Shown piece by piece: positions 17,602 through 26,842 of a stretch of 64,000 bases of DNA (positions are counted from its first letter, which is position 1; the number at the start of each line of letters is the position of its first letter). This DNA is from Armatimonadota bacterium. GTDB taxonomy: Bacteria > Armatimonadota > UBA5829 > DTJY01. The stretch spans positions 1 through 64,000 of the forward strand of contig JAGONM010000002.1 of assembly GCA_017993055.1 (NCBI GenBank), in the 5' to 3' direction. The notes under the pieces were generated by a model. It did not search any database. It saw only the letters and a list, made by a program, of their open reading frames with translations, and was not told the origin of the DNA. The position numbers and the translations under genes were made by a program.

Positions 17602-18488
17602 CAATACTCTACCTCTGTCCCAAGCAGCTTGAACTGAATCGCGCTCGCCGCGATGATGATCACCGCCAGGATGAGAGCCATCGCAGAAGCTCGCCCGAGC
17701 TTCAGGAACTCGAACGCCGTTTGGTAGATCGAGAACACGATCGTCGAGGTCGCGTAGTTCGGGCCGCCGCGCGTCATCATGTAGATGCTGGTGAAGACCT
17801 GGAATGAGCCGATCGTGCCCATCACCGCGAGATAGAGTGTCGTCGGCTTGAGGAGCGGGAGCGTGATCTTCCAGAACTCGGTCCACCGCGTCGCGCCATC
17901 TATCTGAGCGGCCTCGTAGAGGGTCGCCGGGATGCCGCCCATCGCCGCCAAGTAGAGGATGATCGCCGATCCGCCTCCGCCGGCCACCGCCATGAACATC
18001 AGCGAGGGCAGGGCGGTCCGGGATTCCCCGAGCCACGAGATCGGATGCAGCCCGCCGACCGAGAGCATGTAGTTGAGCAGGCCGTGGGCCGAGTCGAACA
18101 TCCAGAGCCAGATCATCGAGACCACGACCGCAGACACGATGCCGGGCAGGTAGAACGCGCCCTTGTAGAAGTTCTGCGCCGACGGCCTGAGCGGGAAGAT
18201 CAGTGCCGAGAGGAGGAGCGAGATGCCGATACCCACCGGCACGACGACCATCGCATAAAGCGCTGTGTTCGCCATCGACTTCCAGAAGATCGCGTCGGAC
18301 ATAGCGATCTGGTAGTTCTGCAGGCCGACGAGTGTGTTCCCCTGGAGGTTGAACCGCACGAAGCTGAGGTAGACCGTCGAAACGATCGGATAGACGCTGA
18401 ATATGAGGAAGTGCAACACCGCCGGCGCGATGAATATGTATGCCCACCTTGCGCGTATGATTCGATTGATAAGAGAGTTACGTTTCAT
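17601..18488 (-). CDS. Carbohydrate ABC transporter permease, MalF type
   Basis: 295 aa with six membrane segments. The N-terminus reads WAYIFIAPAVLHFLIFSVYP, typical of MalF/UgpA proteins, and the EAA loop is LYEAAQIDGATRWTEFWKI near residues 205-225. The gene lies 145 bp downstream of the substrate-binding lipoprotein gene and directly upstream of the MalG-type gene. Substrate is not evident from sequence; neighbouring glycosidase-like genes point to an oligosaccharide. Confidence 0.92.
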   Translation of the reverse strand: MKRNSLINRIIRARWAYIFIAPAVLHFLIFSVYPIVSTVYLSFVRFNLQGNTLVGLQNYQIAMSDAIFWKSMANTALYAMVVVPVGIGISLLLSALIFPLRPSAQNFYKGAFYLPGIVSAVVVSMIWLWMFDSAHGLLNYMLSVGGLHPISWLGESRTALPSLMFMAVAGGGGSAIILYLAAMGGIPATLYEAAQIDGATRWTEFWKITLPLLKPTTLYLAVMGTIGSFQVFTSIYMMTRGGPNYATSTIVFSIYQTAFEFLKLGRASAMALILAVIIIAASAIQFKLLGTEVEY

Positions 18489-18633
18489 AGCTCTGTCCTG
18501 AGTGCCCGGGCGACTGAAGTCACGGCTGCAACTGCACGAAGTGTCCCTGCGGACATTGGAGGCACTAGTCTACGCAGGTGGACTTTGTGCCTTCGTTGCC
18601 GTGGTTTCAACCGCCTGGCCGATGGCTGTCTCG

Positions 18634-20007
18634 TCACTTCGCCGGCCCCCTCTCACGCCGCTCGCGGGCGATGATCTCGTTTGCGCGCCTCTCGGCATCG
18701 GCAAGCGCCTCGGCGGGCGTCTTCGAGTGCGTGAAGATCTGCTGGTAGATGTTGTTTACCACTTGGCCCAGCTCAGGCCCGGCGGCGGTGAAATACTCGT
18801 GCGCGACCGGCAGCAATCCGGCCACGACCGCCATGTCCTCGTCGCCGGGATAGATGTCGCCCGCCGACTTCCGCGCCGGAAGCTGCCCGATCACCGAGAG
18901 CGCCCGGCAGTTCTCCCTGTTGGTCAGGAATCGCGCGAACTCCATCGTCATGTCCCGCTTGCGCTTGTCCTCCTGCTTGAAGACGACGTACCCGCCGACC
19001 GACAGCAGGCTCGCGGGCTTCTTCCCGGGCAGATGAGGTGGCTGCACGAGGATCGCGTTGAAGAGCGGGAACTCTCCGCGCGCCGCCGATTGCTTGATGG
19101 ACTTGATGACGCCCGAGACAGACGAGATCATCGCCGTCTCCTGGTTCATGAACATCTGGCCGACCTGCCCGGACTGAGTGCCCGCAGGGCCGGGCGGCAC
19201 GACCTTGTACTTGTCGAGCAGGTCCATGAGGAACTGCATCCCCCGGACTCCCTCCGGCGAATTGAGCGTGAACTTGGCCCCATCGGGGCTGTAGAGCTGG
19301 CCGCCGAAGCCCTGCACGAGGGTGAGCATCTGGTACTCGACGCTCAGCGGGATGCCGTACAGCGCGTATCCGTAAACGTCGGTCTTGCCGTCCCCGTTCC
19401 GGTCGAAAGTGCACGCCTTCGCGGCCTCGAGGAACTGATCGTAGGCCCACGACCGCTCCGGCGGCTTGGGGATGAGATGCTCGATGCCGCGCTCCTTGAA
19501 GATATCGGTGTTGATCGCCATCACGAGCGCGTTGCAGAGCCACGGCCAGAGGTAGGTCTTGCCCTGATACCGGCAGAGGTCCATGACGTTCGGGTAGACA
19601 TCCGTCTCGTCGGCTTCCGTCAGGTATGGGTCGATCGGTTCGAGGACGCCCTGATCGGCGTACTTGCGCAGGTTGACGGCGGCGAGGTAGCAGATGTCGG
19701 GATAGGTCTCGGACAGGACGGCGAGGTCGAGCTTCTGACTCCCGGCCTGCCAGGTCAGGACTTCGAGGTCGATCTTGACGTCGGGGTGCGTCGCCTCGAA
19801 CTCCCTGATCTTGAGGCGCGGCCAGTCCTCGGGCGTAGCGTTCTTTTCATTGCCGGTGATCCCGTTCCACATCGGGAAGACCCACCACTTGATATGAATC
19901 TCCGACTGCTTCCGGGATGAGCATCCGGCCAGGAGGAGGCACACTGTCAGGACTGCAGCGCAGCCGGTCCAACACGTCCGACTCATCCGACTGGTCCGGT
20001 CGGTCAT
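18634..20007 (-). CDS. Extracellular solute-binding lipoprotein (family 1) of the sugar ABC transporter
   Basis: 457 aa from ATG 20007, which overlaps the TGA of the preceding gene by 4 bp (ATGA) and has GAGGTG upstream. The N-terminal signal ends in the lipobox LLAGC with C29 as the lipidated residue. The mature protein begins with the ATHPDVKIDLEVL-type pattern of UgpB/MalE-like binding proteins. Role: captures a carbohydrate in the periplasm for the MalF/MalG permeases. Coupling to the preceding glycosidase-like gene suggests the same substrate. Confidence 0.92.
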   Translation of the reverse strand: MTDRTSRMSRTCWTGCAAVLTVCLLLAGCSSRKQSEIHIKWWVFPMWNGITGNEKNATPEDWPRLKIREFEATHPDVKIDLEVLTWQAGSQKLDLAVLSETYPDICYLAAVNLRKYADQGVLEPIDPYLTEADETDVYPNVMDLCRYQGKTYLWPWLCNALVMAINTDIFKERGIEHLIPKPPERSWAYDQFLEAAKACTFDRNGDGKTDVYGYALYGIPLSVEYQMLTLVQGFGGQLYSPDGAKFTLNSPEGVRGMQFLMDLLDKYKVVPPGPAGTQSGQVGQMFMNQETAMISSVSGVIKSIKQSAARGEFPLFNAILVQPPHLPGKKPASLLSVGGYVVFKQEDKRKRDMTMEFARFLTNRENCRALSVIGQLPARKSAGDIYPGDEDMAVVAGLLPVAHEYFTAAGPELGQVVNNIYQQIFTHSKTPAEALADAERRANEIIARERRERGPAK

Positions 20008-23000
20008 CTTGCCCACACCTCGCACTCCACGAGCGTCATCATCTGCCCCGGATCGTGCTGGCCGAATGAGAGCCGCACGTACCGGAAGTCGCCCTCAGCC
20101 TTGAAGTCCGCGTCGAGCACGTCCTGCGTCGCCGCCTGCTTCCGATGCGCCGCCAGATCAACCCATGTACGCCCGTCCACACTCCCGCGAATCGTCAGCG
20201 CCGGGAGCTGATCGGAGTACCAGAGGCGGATGCGGCTGATGGGGTGGGGTTTCAGGAAGTCGAACGTCACGCTTACCGGCTGCTCGGCCTTCCATGAGGC
20301 GACGAAATCATCCGGCCTGAGATCTGCTTTCTTCGTCGTCGGCGCGAGCTTGCGGTCGGTCAGGTCGCCCCTGTCGAAACCGATCCGCATTGTGCCGCCC
20401 TGATCGGGAACCGCATCCGGCGCCAGGCTGTACTTGTACACGCCGCCGGTCAGGGCGTTCAGGATGTCGAGCGGTCGCTCCCGACGCCATTTGATGTAGT
20501 TGCCGGTCAGGCATCTGCCGGCCGGATCGGGCCGGTAGACGGTCTTGAACTCGGGGAACTTGAACCTCCAGATATCCCGATCGGTCCTGATCCCCAGATC
20601 CTTGACCAGCGCCTTGAAGTCCGCTTTGAACTTCTCGTCGCCGATGTTCTTCTCCGTGAATGCATCGCCGAAGCTAAGCGTCTTCCCCTTGCCGGCCTGC
20701 ACGGTGACGGGATCGCGAACAATGCGCGGTGTTCGCAGCTTCGCGCACTGGCCGGCGAGTGACGAGCCATCGGGTGAGGAGTCGAACCAGTCCATATGAC
20801 CAAAGACCAGGACACCGCCCTCTTCCACATACTTGATCAGCTTCTCGACGACCGACCGCCGCTCGTACTTCGCCGCCGGGACGATGATCGCCTTGTACCG
20901 AGAGAGGTCTTTCCCGTCGGCCACCATGTTGTCGTTGATGACGTCGAACCACGCCCGCGCGACCGGACCGAGGAGCGTGTACGCGTATTCCACCTCGTTC
21001 GGGTAGACGTAGTTCTTCGCTGGGAACGACTGGCAGTGGTCCTCGGAGTACAGGATCGCGCAGTCGGCGGTCGGCATCGCGACTTCGTTCATGGTGCGTG
21101 AGAGCTTGAGTATCTCGGTGATCGCCCGGTAGCGCTCCGGACTGCCGTATTTCGTCAGCTTCGTATCACCGGAAGTCGCCCCTCCGCCCCTCACGTCGGG
21201 GATATAGAGGTGGAAGCCCTTCCCGCCGTTCCGCATCACCTGGCTCATCAGCTCGCGGGTCTCCTCGGCGGTCGTCGAGTAGGCGTAGTTCTCGACGTGA
21301 GCGCAGGGCCAGACCGGCTTCCCGGTCAGGTCGGTGGCGAACTTGGTCACGAAGCCGAACTCCTGCCGGTTCGGGTTCGACGACGGGTAGAGCTGATGGG
21401 TGACGATATCCACGTACGGGCCGATGCGGTCGAGGTCATACGGCTTGTGGCCCGCGACGGGGTCCATCGAGATGACCTTGATCTCAGGAGCCAGCTCTTT
21501 GACGGTCTGGTAGACCTCCTTCTGCCAGTCGAGTAGCCTGCTGTTCACCCACTTGTGGTAAGCGATCCAGCGGAACGGATTCTCATCCGTCGGCGACTCC
21601 GGGATGCCATACTTCCCGTAGCCGAACTGCGCCTTCACATCGGCATCGGCCTCGCGGATGTAGTGGTAGGTGTCCTTCATCGTCGAGAAGAGCTCGACTC
21701 CCTGCTCGGTGGCCTTCTCGGTAAGCTCGTCATAGGTGTAGATGCCCCAGATGCGATTGCGAGAAGAGACGATAGTGTCCCTGAGATTCGCGAAGTAGAC
21801 CTCCCTGCTCCGAGGATCGAGGATATACGGCAGGCCGCCGATCTGCGGGACGCCCTTTGCCGCAGAGGGTCGGTAGTCCGGCTCGAGGAGCGCCTTCACG
21901 CCGTACTTGTCGGCCAACTTCGTCCATTCGGGATTCGCCAGTTGGGCGGTCATGACGATCGGGATCAGCTTGTTGTCCGCAAGCTCCTTGAACGCCTCGT
22001 CGAGCGAGTACCGGAGGCCGTACTCCTTCGCGAACGGACGCAGTTCACCAGCATTCCCGCTGTGAAACCAGTAGATTGCGCCCTCCTTCTGCAATCCCGG
22101 AGGGTTCTTTGAGAGCAACTCCGCGTACAGCGGATCGGCGATCTGCCATACCCTCGCTGCTTGCGGGATCGCCTGCGACGGATGCGTGGCCGTGAAGACG
22201 GTCTTCGCTCCGGATGAGATGCTGAACCTGAACGTCTCGGTCGGCTTGCCCTCGGGAGAGTAGGGGAGTTCGGCCGTCACGAGTATCCCCGCCGGCGACT
22301 CGATCTTCCTGGTCACGTTGACGGTCGTCTTGTCGGCCTCATTGCCCAGGAGAGTCAGAGTATAGGTCTTCGCCGACTTGCCTTTGTTCGGAATCTGGCA
22401 CACAAGGACGTTTTGTCCGCCGTAGGTGATGTCCGAATCGAGATTGCCCCAGGAGAGGAGTTGGAAGTCGGGGAAGTCGCGCATGCCGGCGGAGAGCATC
22501 ACCTCACCGAAGCTCTTCGGCTGCACGAAGCCGTCCGGGGTGTGGCTCCATGCGCTGAACTCCTGCCGACCCGCGTACCGGGCCCTGCAGATGTTAATCC
22601 CCCAGACGAGCCCCGGCGTCGGTACGATGCCGAGGTCCTTCAAAGGTATCGCGAACTCGACGGTCCACCCGCGATCTGTCCTTCCGGTCTTTACTATGGT
22701 CTTGCTGTTCCACGAGGCATCGCCCCGGTCGGCGCTGATACACCGCTCATCGAACAGCGTGCCGATCGAGTTCACGATGAAGTGGTAGCACGACCGCTTG
22801 GAGTTCGCGGTGTCGAGGAGGAACTCGACGCAGTCGTCCGCCCAGACCTTGCCGTCCCGGTCCTTGACCTGAGCGGCGATCCCCGCCGGTTTGTCCTCGT
22901 AGCACTCGACGCCGACGTAGAGGTAGTCTGTATCGTAGAGGACAAGGGCGGCGGTCTGCTGGCTCGCCGGTTTCGCGTCCTTGATCAGCCGGAAGCCTCC

Positions 23001-23168
23001 CAACGCCTGCCCATTCTGCCAGATCGGATCGCTGAGGTCGCCGGTGAGTGCGGGTCCCTTCGCTACCCGGGGTATCGTGCTGACGGCTTGCGGGCTTCTT
23101 GCGGATAGAGCGGCGGCCGTCAGCAAGAAAGCGAGTGCGGCGAGCGCGCCCGTGCGCGGGATGTTCAT
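20004..23168 (-). CDS. Secreted multidomain glycosidase-like protein (CBM9-like, GH42-like barrel, F5/8-type C domain)
   Basis: 1054 aa from ATG 23168 with GGAGGAA upstream; an open frame continues 25 codons further but lacks an RBS. A signal peptide covers residues 1-23. Residues ~28-215 resemble a CBM9/DOMON-like carbohydrate domain (GDLSDPIWQNGQALGGF). The middle (~360-680) looks like a TIM barrel with YTYDELTE and is followed by a Rossmann-like segment (KYVEEGGVLVFGHMDW) as in GH42 trimerisation domains. The C-terminus resembles a coagulation-factor-type C domain (PHPISRIRLWYSD). Catalytic residues cannot be named with confidence. Overlap with the lipoprotein gene makes it part of the sugar-uptake operon. 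Confidence 0.78.
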   Translation of the reverse strand: MNIPRTGALAALAFLLTAAALSARSPQAVSTIPRVAKGPALTGDLSDPIWQNGQALGGFRLIKDAKPASQQTAALVLYDTDYLYVGVECYEDKPAGIAAQVKDRDGKVWADDCVEFLLDTANSKRSCYHFIVNSIGTLFDERCISADRGDASWNSKTIVKTGRTDRGWTVEFAIPLKDLGIVPTPGLVWGINICRARYAGRQEFSAWSHTPDGFVQPKSFGEVMLSAGMRDFPDFQLLSWGNLDSDITYGGQNVLVCQIPNKGKSAKTYTLTLLGNEADKTTVNVTRKIESPAGILVTAELPYSPEGKPTETFRFSISSGAKTVFTATHPSQAIPQAARVWQIADPLYAELLSKNPPGLQKEGAIYWFHSGNAGELRPFAKEYGLRYSLDEAFKELADNKLIPIVMTAQLANPEWTKLADKYGVKALLEPDYRPSAAKGVPQIGGLPYILDPRSREVYFANLRDTIVSSRNRIWGIYTYDELTEKATEQGVELFSTMKDTYHYIREADADVKAQFGYGKYGIPESPTDENPFRWIAYHKWVNSRLLDWQKEVYQTVKELAPEIKVISMDPVAGHKPYDLDRIGPYVDIVTHQLYPSSNPNRQEFGFVTKFATDLTGKPVWPCAHVENYAYSTTAEETRELMSQVMRNGGKGFHLYIPDVRGGGATSGDTKLTKYGSPERYRAITEILKLSRTMNEVAMPTADCAILYSEDHCQSFPAKNYVYPNEVEYAYTLLGPVARAWFDVINDNMVADGKDLSRYKAIIVPAAKYERRSVVEKLIKYVEEGGVLVFGHMDWFDSSPDGSSLAGQCAKLRTPRIVRDPVTVQAGKGKTLSFGDAFTEKNIGDEKFKADFKALVKDLGIRTDRDIWRFKFPEFKTVYRPDPAGRCLTGNYIKWRRERPLDILNALTGGVYKYSLAPDAVPDQGGTMRIGFDRGDLTDRKLAPTTKKADLRPDDFVASWKAEQPVSVTFDFLKPHPISRIRLWYSDQLPALTIRGSVDGRTWVDLAAHRKQAATQDVLDADFKAEGDFRYVRLSFGQHDPGQMMTLVECEVWAR

Positions 23169-23732
23169 GATCGGTTCCTCCGCGAATGGTGGTCGAGCCA
23201 CGGGAGTGTTCATCGGAGCGCGGGGGTCTTCCTGCGCTGGCAACCGCGCGCGCCACCACCGTCAGCCCTGAGCGCGCTCCGGCGCGTGCATCGAAGGGCG
23301 GCTGGGGTGTGACGGGTGATGAGTGATGGGTGAAGCCCCCTGCCGCCATGCTGAGCTTCAGTCAGCATCCATCCGGGGGAGTCCTGGGTCCTGAATCTAG
23401 TTCAGGATGACTGTCGGTCGTTCAGGACGCTCCCGGCCTCACGCTCCACCGATTCCGTCAGCCCTCAGTGCGCGCTCCGGCGCGTGCCTCGAAGGGCGGC
23501 TGGGGTGTGATGGGTGATGAGTGATGGGTGAAGCACCCTGCCGTCATGTTGAGCTTGAATCAGCATCCATCCGGGGGAGTCCTGGGTCCTGAATCTAGTT
23601 CAGGATGACGGTCGGTCGTTCAGGACGCCCCCGGCCTCACGCTCCACCGATTCCGTCAGCCCTGAGTGCTCGGAGCGAAGCGGAGAGTGTATCGAAGGGC
23701 GGCTCGACGCTCGAGGACCGCCGATCGTACGC
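23169..23732. repeat. Intergenic tandem repeat (about 197-bp unit) carrying REP/BIME-like palindromes
   Basis: The 564-bp gap between two minus-strand genes holds no gene. A unit starting CAGCCCT repeats at 23263, 23459 and 23657 (periods 196 and 198 bp); the first two copies are nearly identical, the third is cut after about 45 bp. Each full unit contains two palindromes, of the types TGCTGA..TCAGCA and CCTGAATCTAGTTCAGG, at about 23346-23411 and 23543-23609. Related palindromes recur at 44042-44155. A run of GGGTGATGAGTGATGGGTGA is also repeated. Confidence 0.85.
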
Positions 23733-25844
23733 CTACTCCCACTCCGCGCGGACGACGACGCCATCCGGGAGGCCGTCGTGGGTGATGAGGAGCGTCTCCG
23801 TCTCGAATGTCTGCTCGAACGGGAGCGGCTTCCCGGCGGTGTCGAGCACCTGTATCAGCCTCGGGGTCTTGCCTGCGGTCGAGAAACGCACGACCCCGCG
23901 TGTCCCGAGCGGCCCGGAGAGCAGCACCGAGGTCAGGTCCGCCGCCTCCGACTTCGCTTCCAAACGCGACGATGAGAGCATCACCCTCGGCCTCGAGTCG
24001 GCGAGCATCTCCTTCACATCCGCGTAGACCGCCAGATCGCCGACGGCGACCTTCGGATTCGTGACGAACTCCAACTCGGGATCGAGCACGTTGATGAACC
24101 TACCGCGGATCGTCACCGGCCTGTCGAACGCCCTCGCCGCGACGTACCGCCCGCGCCTGACCATCATGTAGTGCTGCTCCCTGTATGGGATTCCCGCCTT
24201 GCCGCACGCTCTGGAAACTATCGCTCGCAGCTCGGTCGCCGATCCCTTCGACTCCGCGAAGTAGCTCCCCGGCCTGTTCTCGATGATCACCGTCCCCTTG
24301 CCGACGGGGTACGTACCGTCCTTCGAGGGGCACTTCATCAGCGACAGGAGGTGCTCGTGCGGGGAGGCGAACCCCTTCTCGCGCCACCACTCGGGCACGG
24401 CGTCGTATGCGTCCCGGCCGCCGAAGAGCACCAGAGCGCCTCCGTTCCGCACCCATTTTGCGATCGCATGGTTGCACCGCTCGTCCATCGGCTTCATGAT
24501 GTCGTAGGAGAGCAGGAGCACCTTGTACGGATCGAGGTACTTCGGCTGCGGCGTGCGCTCGAGCTGAGCCACCTGGACCGGGATGCCCTTCATGATCAGC
24601 GGGAGAGTGAGCCCGTAGAAGCAGTCGTAATTGCTGCGGCCCGGATCACCCCTCTGCCAGCCCATCGAGTCGGCCACGAAGGTCGCAATGCCCTCCGTGC
24701 CGGCGTCGAGGTGGAACTCCCTCTGGTTGTGGATGTCGCCCAGCATCGTCACGACTGACATGATCATCGTGGCGAACTCCCCGGGCACGCGTCCGAAGAT
24801 CCGGGTCGGCCAGGGCATGACCTCGAACTCGTCCACGCCAGGGAACATCAGCGAGCCGACCAGCGTCTTGATGTAGTTCGACTGGTAGTCCTCCATCGTG
24901 CGCTCGCCGTTGTCCTCGAGCGGGTCCATCAGGAACCAGAGCCGCTTGCCGGTGCCGCGCATCAGGTTGTAGAGCGAGGAGTACTCCAGGAAGCCGTTCT
25001 CAAAGGTTCGCTCGGCAGTTTCGCCCTCATACTTGCATCCGCTCCGGGCGGTGCCCGTCCACACCTGGCCGATCATCTCCTCCAGTTCCGGCAGCTGCAT
25101 CACGCGGAAGTGCGGGTACACTATGTTCCACTGGAAGTAGCTGACGGGGCTGTGCGCCGCGACCGCGCCGACGACCGCCGGGTCCTGCGCCTTGACGTCC
25201 TCCAGGATCGCCTTCACCATCCGCCACTCGAGGTGCGCCTTCAGCCGCTCGGACTTGTACCGCGCCTCGATTGAGGATGCCGGGTCCGCCCACGGCTCCT
25301 TGTAGTAGTCCTGCCACTCGCGCTTGAACGATTCCGAGTAGCCGGCCTGTGCGAAGTACTCCGGCTCCTCCGGTACTGCGAGCTGCGTGCCGTTCCTGAT
25401 CGCCTCGCGGTAGAACGCGATCGCGGCGTCTATGCGGCTCTGCGTCGGGACCATGTAGTAGCTGCCCGGCCCGCAGGTCAGGATCGTGCCGTCGGCCGTG
25501 GTCTGCCCCTCGTCCTTGTGGTCCTTGATGTAGTCGTCGCCGGTGCGGAATCCGTACATCGTCTGGATCGAGTAGCCCTTCTGCTTCCAGGTGGCGATCT
25601 GATCCTTCCCAGACGAGTAGACGATCACCGCGTCGGTGCGTATGTCGTTCTCGGGCATGTAGCCAGTCGGGGTCTGGAACGACGTGTGCGGCTGATCAGG
25701 CCGGGCGTTGACCGTGATCGAACTCGCAGGGACCCCCATGATCCTCGAAAGGGTCTGGAGAGATATGTCCATGTCTGCACCTCCGGTAACCGGGAGCGCG
25801 AGGGAAACCAGGATCGCGGTGACCAGAAACCGGGGTTCGGTCAT
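23733..25844 (-). CDS. Secreted protein of unknown function, glycosidase-associated, with GATase-like segment
   Basis: 703 aa from ATG 25844, which overlaps the upstream stop by 4 bp (ATGA). A signal peptide (about 22 residues, ending TGGAD) is present. I do not recognise a family. Visible features: Trp/Tyr-rich regions typical of carbohydrate enzymes (residues 130-330) and, near 510-540, a Rossmann-like segment IAKWVRNGGALVLFGGRDAYD. That segment resembles the beta-galactosidase trimerisation domain seen in the neighbouring gene at 20004. The last ~100 residues look like a beta-sandwich. Position inside a sugar-uptake cluster suggests action on glycans; this is inference only. Confidence 0.75.
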   Translation of the reverse strand: MTEPRFLVTAILVSLALPVTGGADMDISLQTLSRIMGVPASSITVNARPDQPHTSFQTPTGYMPENDIRTDAVIVYSSGKDQIATWKQKGYSIQTMYGFRTGDDYIKDHKDEGQTTADGTILTCGPGSYYMVPTQSRIDAAIAFYREAIRNGTQLAVPEEPEYFAQAGYSESFKREWQDYYKEPWADPASSIEARYKSERLKAHLEWRMVKAILEDVKAQDPAVVGAVAAHSPVSYFQWNIVYPHFRVMQLPELEEMIGQVWTGTARSGCKYEGETAERTFENGFLEYSSLYNLMRGTGKRLWFLMDPLEDNGERTMEDYQSNYIKTLVGSLMFPGVDEFEVMPWPTRIFGRVPGEFATMIMSVVTMLGDIHNQREFHLDAGTEGIATFVADSMGWQRGDPGRSNYDCFYGLTLPLIMKGIPVQVAQLERTPQPKYLDPYKVLLLSYDIMKPMDERCNHAIAKWVRNGGALVLFGGRDAYDAVPEWWREKGFASPHEHLLSLMKCPSKDGTYPVGKGTVIIENRPGSYFAESKGSATELRAIVSRACGKAGIPYREQHYMMVRRGRYVAARAFDRPVTIRGRFINVLDPELEFVTNPKVAVGDLAVYADVKEMLADSRPRVMLSSSRLEAKSEAADLTSVLLSGPLGTRGVVRFSTAGKTPRLIQVLDTAGKPLPFEQTFETETLLITHDGLPDGVVVRAEWE

Positions 25845-26473
25845 TGGCTGGCCCGTCTCAGTCGCAGGAGGTCGAGCGCGAGGATGGTTGATGGGACCTC
25901 GACCAGCGAGGCGACCTTCTCCAGTACGCGTGCGATCGCCCTCTGCGTGAGATCGTCCGGCGGCTGTCCCTCGGGGATCACCTGGTCCATCGTGTCCGAT
26001 ATCATCTGCAGGGCTTCTTCGATGTACACCGCCCGGGACTGCGGGAGCTGGCGGAGCGGCATGGTGGAGTACTTGCGCCCGACCTTCTCCAGCAGGGTCT
26101 CCCATATCTTTACGGAACTGGTGGCGTCATGGCGCCTGGCGGCGGCCGCCTCGCGCATGGCCCTGGCGTGTTCCTCCTTGGTCTTGACGGCCTCCCAGTC
26201 TTCCATTGAGCCGCCCTCGATGATCCTCAGGGAGAGGCGCTCGCCCATATACTTGGAGATCGTCGCCTCGATGATGTTCTTGTGGTCGAGCGAGTTCAGG
26301 TTGCCCGCGAGGTGGAACGTCCCCATCGGGAACCCGACCACGAACTGCCCTTCCTCTACCGTGACCGCCACGCCCGCCTCGAGCGCCTTCCAGAGGGTGG
26401 GGTGTATGACCCGCTGTTTCACCTCGTCCACCACCTTGAACCAGACTGCCTTTATGTTCGTCTGAGCCTGCAT
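25841..26473 (-). CDS. Conserved hypothetical protein with DnaA N-terminal-like domain
   Basis: 210 aa from ATG 26473 with GGAGGCGAG upstream. The N-terminal ~80 residues (VWFKVVDEVKQRVIHPTLWK, then FVVGFPMGTFHLAG) resemble the DnaA N-terminal fold, which mediates protein contacts. No AAA+ or DNA-binding domain follows. A charged helix (EEHARAMREAAAARRHD, ~115-130) and a C-terminal helical region complete it. It is translationally coupled to the secreted protein gene downstream, an odd pairing. It has its own strong promoter 82-110 bp upstream. Function unknown; the domain resemblance is judged by eye. Confidence 0.6.
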   Translation of the reverse strand: MQAQTNIKAVWFKVVDEVKQRVIHPTLWKALEAGVAVTVEEGQFVVGFPMGTFHLAGNLNSLDHKNIIEATISKYMGERLSLRIIEGGSMEDWEAVKTKEEHARAMREAAAARRHDATSSVKIWETLLEKVGRKYSTMPLRQLPQSRAVYIEEALQMISDTMDQVIPEGQPPDDLTQRAIARVLEKVASLVEVPSTILALDLLRLRRASQ

Positions 26474-26554
26474 CGCTCGCCTCCGGGTAACTCTGTTGAT
26501 GCCGTGACGGCCTCGGCGGTTGTTCTGGCGCGCCGGGCCGTCCAAACAGAGTAG

Positions 26555-26583
26555 AGTATATGTATTAGGACGCCGAAAGTCAA
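26555..26583 (-). promoter_or_regulatory. Sigma70-type promoter TTGACT-17-TATACT for the DnaA-N-like gene
   Basis: Minus strand: TTGACT at 26583-26578, 17-bp spacer, TATACT at 26560-26555. Predicted start near 26548, giving a leader of about 75 nt. Both hexamers and the spacer length equal those of the promoter at 7000-7028; a structured element begins 14 bp upstream of the -35 here and 6 bp upstream there. Confidence 0.75.
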
Positions 26584-26597
26584 CCGTTCGGGGGGGG

Positions 26598-26772
26598 CTC
26601 GGGTGCATTTCCCCAGAGTAGGTGCGCCTCTCGATATGCCGCCAGAGTGGCCGCTCGATGAGAACGGTTGTCGTCTGCCGTGGGTTCAGGGCCCAAGACC
26701 CGTCTAGTTTCGAGTAGCCCTCAGGGCATACCGAGAGACGGTCGCCGCGCACTGAACTCGAATGCACCCGAG
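26598..26772 (+). ncRNA. Structured repeat element, copy B (candidate ncRNA or regulatory fold; class unknown)
   Basis: 175 nt closed by a perfect 12-bp stem, CTCGGGTGCATT (26598-26609) with AATGCACCCGAG (26761-26772). Inner pairings: GTGCGC/GCGCAC, CTCTCG (26628-26633) with CGAGAG (26732-26737), hairpins GCCAGAGTGGC (26641-26651) and GCCC-TCA-GGGC (26717-26727). Compared with copy A (7035-7208) the loops and single-stranded blocks are conserved while several stems differ by paired changes. GTCAACC occurs directly on both sides (26579-26585 and 26785-26791). A T-run follows at about 26806. Confidence 0.55.
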
Positions 26773-26842
26773 CGGTCTCGGATTGTCAACCATCCGTGGC
26801 CCGGTATTTTTACCAGTTTTTCGCAAATCGCCTCGAGAATGC

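Noticed and set aside
17602-18447. Upstream extension of the MalG-type permease frame (282 codons)
   Set aside because: It is another frame of the MalF-type gene; the real start overlaps the MalF stop as TGATG.
23263-23700. Possible CRISPR array
   Set aside because: The repeat unit is about 197 bp with no spacer pattern; it is a tandem duplication.
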